Shown piece by piece: positions 6,668-7,697 of a DNA stretch of 7,697 nt (position 1 is its first letter; every line of letters starts with the position of its first letter). The position numbers and the translations under genes were made by a program. Origin of the DNA: an uncultured Pseudomonadota bacterium (GTDB lineage Bacteria > Pseudomonadota > Gammaproteobacteria > Burkholderiales > SG8-39); NCBI GenBank assembly GCA_903909415.1, contig CAIVVS010000143.1:1-7697 (forward strand). The letters are read 5' to 3'. Under the pieces are notes generated by a model. That model did no database searches and was not told where the DNA came from. It saw only the letters and a list, made by a program, of their open reading frames with translations.

Positions 6668-7495
6668 ATGCAAAGCAAGCTTTCCCTGATCGCCGGCGCA
6701 GTCGGACTGCTGTTCGCCGCCGGCGCGTTCGCGCAGTCCAACAGCGCGTCGGGCAGCTTCGAGCGCAATGCACGCCAGGACCAGCGCATCGAGCAGGGCC
6801 TGCGCAGCGGCGAACTCACCACCCGCGAGGCGGCGCGCCTGCAGGACGAACAGGCGCGCGTGCAGTACCACCAGGCGCAGGCGCTGCGTGACGGCAGCAT
6901 CTCGCCCGCCGAGCAGGCGCGCATCACTTCCGAGCAGAACCGCCTCGGCCGCGACATCGCGCGCCAGTCCCACGACGCGCAGCGCGGCGACCCGAACTCG
7001 CCGTCGTCGCTGCGCATGCAGGCCCAGGCGCGCGACGACGTGCGCGACCAGCGGCGCATCGCGCAGGGCGTGCAGTCCGGCCAGCTCACCGGCCGCGAGG
7101 CGGGTCGCCTGCAGGCGCGCGAAGCGCGCGAGGACCGCATGCAGGCGCGGGCCGGGCGCGACGGCCATGTGGGCGCCTGGGAGCAGCACCGCCTGCGCCA
7201 GGCCGACCGCCACAACGACCGCGCCACCTGGCGCCAGAAGCATGACGCCCAGGTCCGCGGCAACGGCGCCAGCCATGGCTGGCACCAGGGATCGGCCCCG
7301 CGCGCGCAACAGGGCTGGAATCGCGGCGATGGCCGGAGCCAAGGGAATGGCTGGAGCCAGGGGAATGGCTGGAGCCATGGCAACGGCCGGGGGCCGCAGG
7401 CGCACTCGCAGGTCCAGCGCCGCGAGGGTGTGCGGCCGGTGGCGAACCACGGCGGCTACGGCAACCACGCCGGCTACTCGCGCCGCCGCGGCTGA
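6668..7495 (+). CDS. Exported protein of unknown function with an internal duplication and Gly/Asn/Trp-rich tail
   Basis: I do not recognise a named family for this 275-residue protein. Residues 1-22 form a clear Sec signal peptide (K4, hydrophobic core, AFA cut before QS). The mature part is rich in Arg, Gln, Ala and Glu and predicted helical. It falls into two homologous blocks, about 33-106 and 123-197. Each begins with a [DE]QRI-x-QG or RRIAQG helix and carries two motifs of the form [SD]G-x-[LIV]-x-x-x-E-x-x-R-[LI]: 47-58, 75-86, 137-148 and 165-176. The spacing is the same (28 residues) within each block. The motifs recall the second half of an EF-hand loop but lack its first Asp residues, so calcium binding is not supported. 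Residues about 205-240 are low-complexity Gly/Asn/Trp/Ser/Gln. There are no cysteines and no lipobox; it is likely a soluble periplasmic or secreted protein. Confidence 0.85.
   Translation: MQSKLSLIAGAVGLLFAAGAFAQSNSASGSFERNARQDQRIEQGLRSGELTTREAARLQDEQARVQYHQAQALRDGSISPAEQARITSEQNRLGRDIARQSHDAQRGDPNSPSSLRMQAQARDDVRDQRRIAQGVQSGQLTGREAGRLQAREAREDRMQARAGRDGHVGAWEQHRLRQADRHNDRATWRQKHDAQVRGNGASHGWHQGSAPRAQQGWNRGDGRSQGNGWSQGNGWSHGNGRGPQAHSQVQRREGVRPVANHGGYGNHAGYSRRRG
6764..7258 (+). repeat. Intragenic duplication: two homologous blocks of about 75 residues
   Basis: Block 1 is at about 6764-6985 and block 2 at about 7034-7258, offset by 90 codons. Aligned pairs include RIEQGLRSGELTTREAARL with RIAQGVQSGQLTGREAGRL, LRDGSISPAEQARI with GRDGHVGAWEQHRL, and SHDAQRG with KHDAQVRG. 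Similarity is clearer in protein than in DNA, which points to an old duplication held by selection. Confidence 0.8.
7313..7384 (+). repeat. 18-bp in-frame tandem repeat, three good units plus one degenerate
   Basis: Units start at 7313 (degenerate), 7331, 7349 and 7367. The consensus is GGCTGGAGCCAGGGGAAT, coding for the six-residue period G-W-S-Q-G-N. The length is a multiple of three, so changes in copy number would keep the frame and alter only the tail length. Confidence 0.85.
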
Positions 7496-7515
7496 ACGCG
7501 GGACGCCGCTTCCAC

Positions 7516-7551
7516 CACGCGGGTCCGGGGCAGTCCGCCCGGGCCCGCGTG
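7516..7551. terminator. Strong GC hairpin between convergent genes, possible terminator without T-tract
   Basis: A 14-bp stem (7516-7529 with 7538-7551, one G-U pair) has an 8-base loop. It sits 20 bp after the stop at 7495 and 15 bp beyond the stop of the minus-strand gene at 7567. No T-run follows on either strand, so it may act as a transcript-end stabiliser or a Rho-assisted terminator, not as a classic intrinsic one. Confidence 0.5.
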
Positions 7552-7566
7552 CCCATGGCAAGGCGG

Positions 7567-7695
7567 CTAGCGCGCCGCCGACTGCCTGCAGTTGCCCGAG
7601 GCGAAGGTGTTGGTCGCGTCGGACTGGTACAGCCGGCTGCGCGCGCGCAGGTCCAGGCGATAGCGCGCGGCCGGTTCCGCGGCCGGCTGCCAGGT
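7567..7695 (-). CDS. C-terminal end of an unidentified protein (partial)
   Basis: On the minus strand an open frame enters from the right edge and ends at TAG (7567-7569). It gives 42 residues that include 'RYRLDLRARSRLYQSDAT' and 'FASGNCRQ'. Third positions are strongly G/C, like the neighbouring genes, which supports a real coding region. The alternating pattern RYRLDLRARSRLY suggests beta strands. There is too little sequence to name a family. It converges on the exported-protein gene. Confidence 0.6.
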   Translation of the reverse strand, partial: TWQPAAEPAARYRLDLRARSRLYQSDATNTFASGNCRQSAAR

Positions 7696-7697
7696 CA

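Noticed and set aside
6742..6925. Calcium-binding EF-hands in the exported protein
   Set aside because: The loops share DG-x-[IL]-S and a Glu but lack the first Asp/Asn ligands, so a true EF-hand is not supported.
6566..7561. A 331-residue minus-strand frame opposite the exported-protein gene
   Set aside because: The plus-strand frame has a signal peptide, strong ribosome binding site and internal protein duplication. The minus frame is Ala/Arg/Leu-rich antisense with no motif.

Overview
The window is visibly GC-rich, with strong G/C preference at third codon positions. Its gene content looks like that of a beta- or gammaproteobacterium. A betaproteobacterium (Burkholderiales/Rhodocyclales-like) is my best guess, from the HpaI-type aldolase, the moxR-DUF58-tgpA cluster and the dRS3-like palindromic repeats. 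This is inference; there is no rRNA or other marker here.

Layout from left to right: (1) The 3' end of a plus-strand enoyl-CoA hydratase/isomerase gene stops at 301. A strong hairpin follows that looks like a terminator for both strands. (2) From 6460 down to 391 runs a long minus-strand series, in order of transcription: a MoxR-type AAA+ ATPase, a repeat-filled gap of about 410 bp, a DUF58 membrane protein, a TgpA-type membrane transglutaminase, a small NIPSNAP-family protein and an HpaI-family class II aldolase. (3) A 207-bp divergent intergenic region (6461-6667) leads to a plus-strand gene for a 275-residue exported protein of no family I recognise. It has a clear internal duplication and a Gly/Asn/Trp/Ser-rich tail coded by 18-bp tandem repeats. 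(4) After a GC hairpin, the C-terminal end of an unidentified minus-strand gene runs off the right edge.

MoxR, DUF58 and TgpA are a well-known partnership: a MoxR chaperone-like ATPase, a DUF58 protein that probably binds it, and an inner-membrane protein with a periplasmic transglutaminase-like domain. DUF58 and TgpA are separated by only 28 bp. That gap holds a 10-codon open frame that overlaps the DUF58 stop as ATGA and the tgpA start as TGATG, which suggests translational relay. NIPSNAP and the aldolase follow on the same strand with gaps of 58 and 7 bp and no visible terminator, so they may be co-transcribed, though their function looks metabolic and unrelated.

The most unusual features are three 89-90 bp palindromic repeat units, spaced at 141-142 bp, placed between moxR and its usual partner gene; the 10-codon relay frame; and the duplicated exported protein. 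I see no CRISPR array, tRNA, rRNA, transposase or complete insertion sequence. I see no obviously new multi-gene system.
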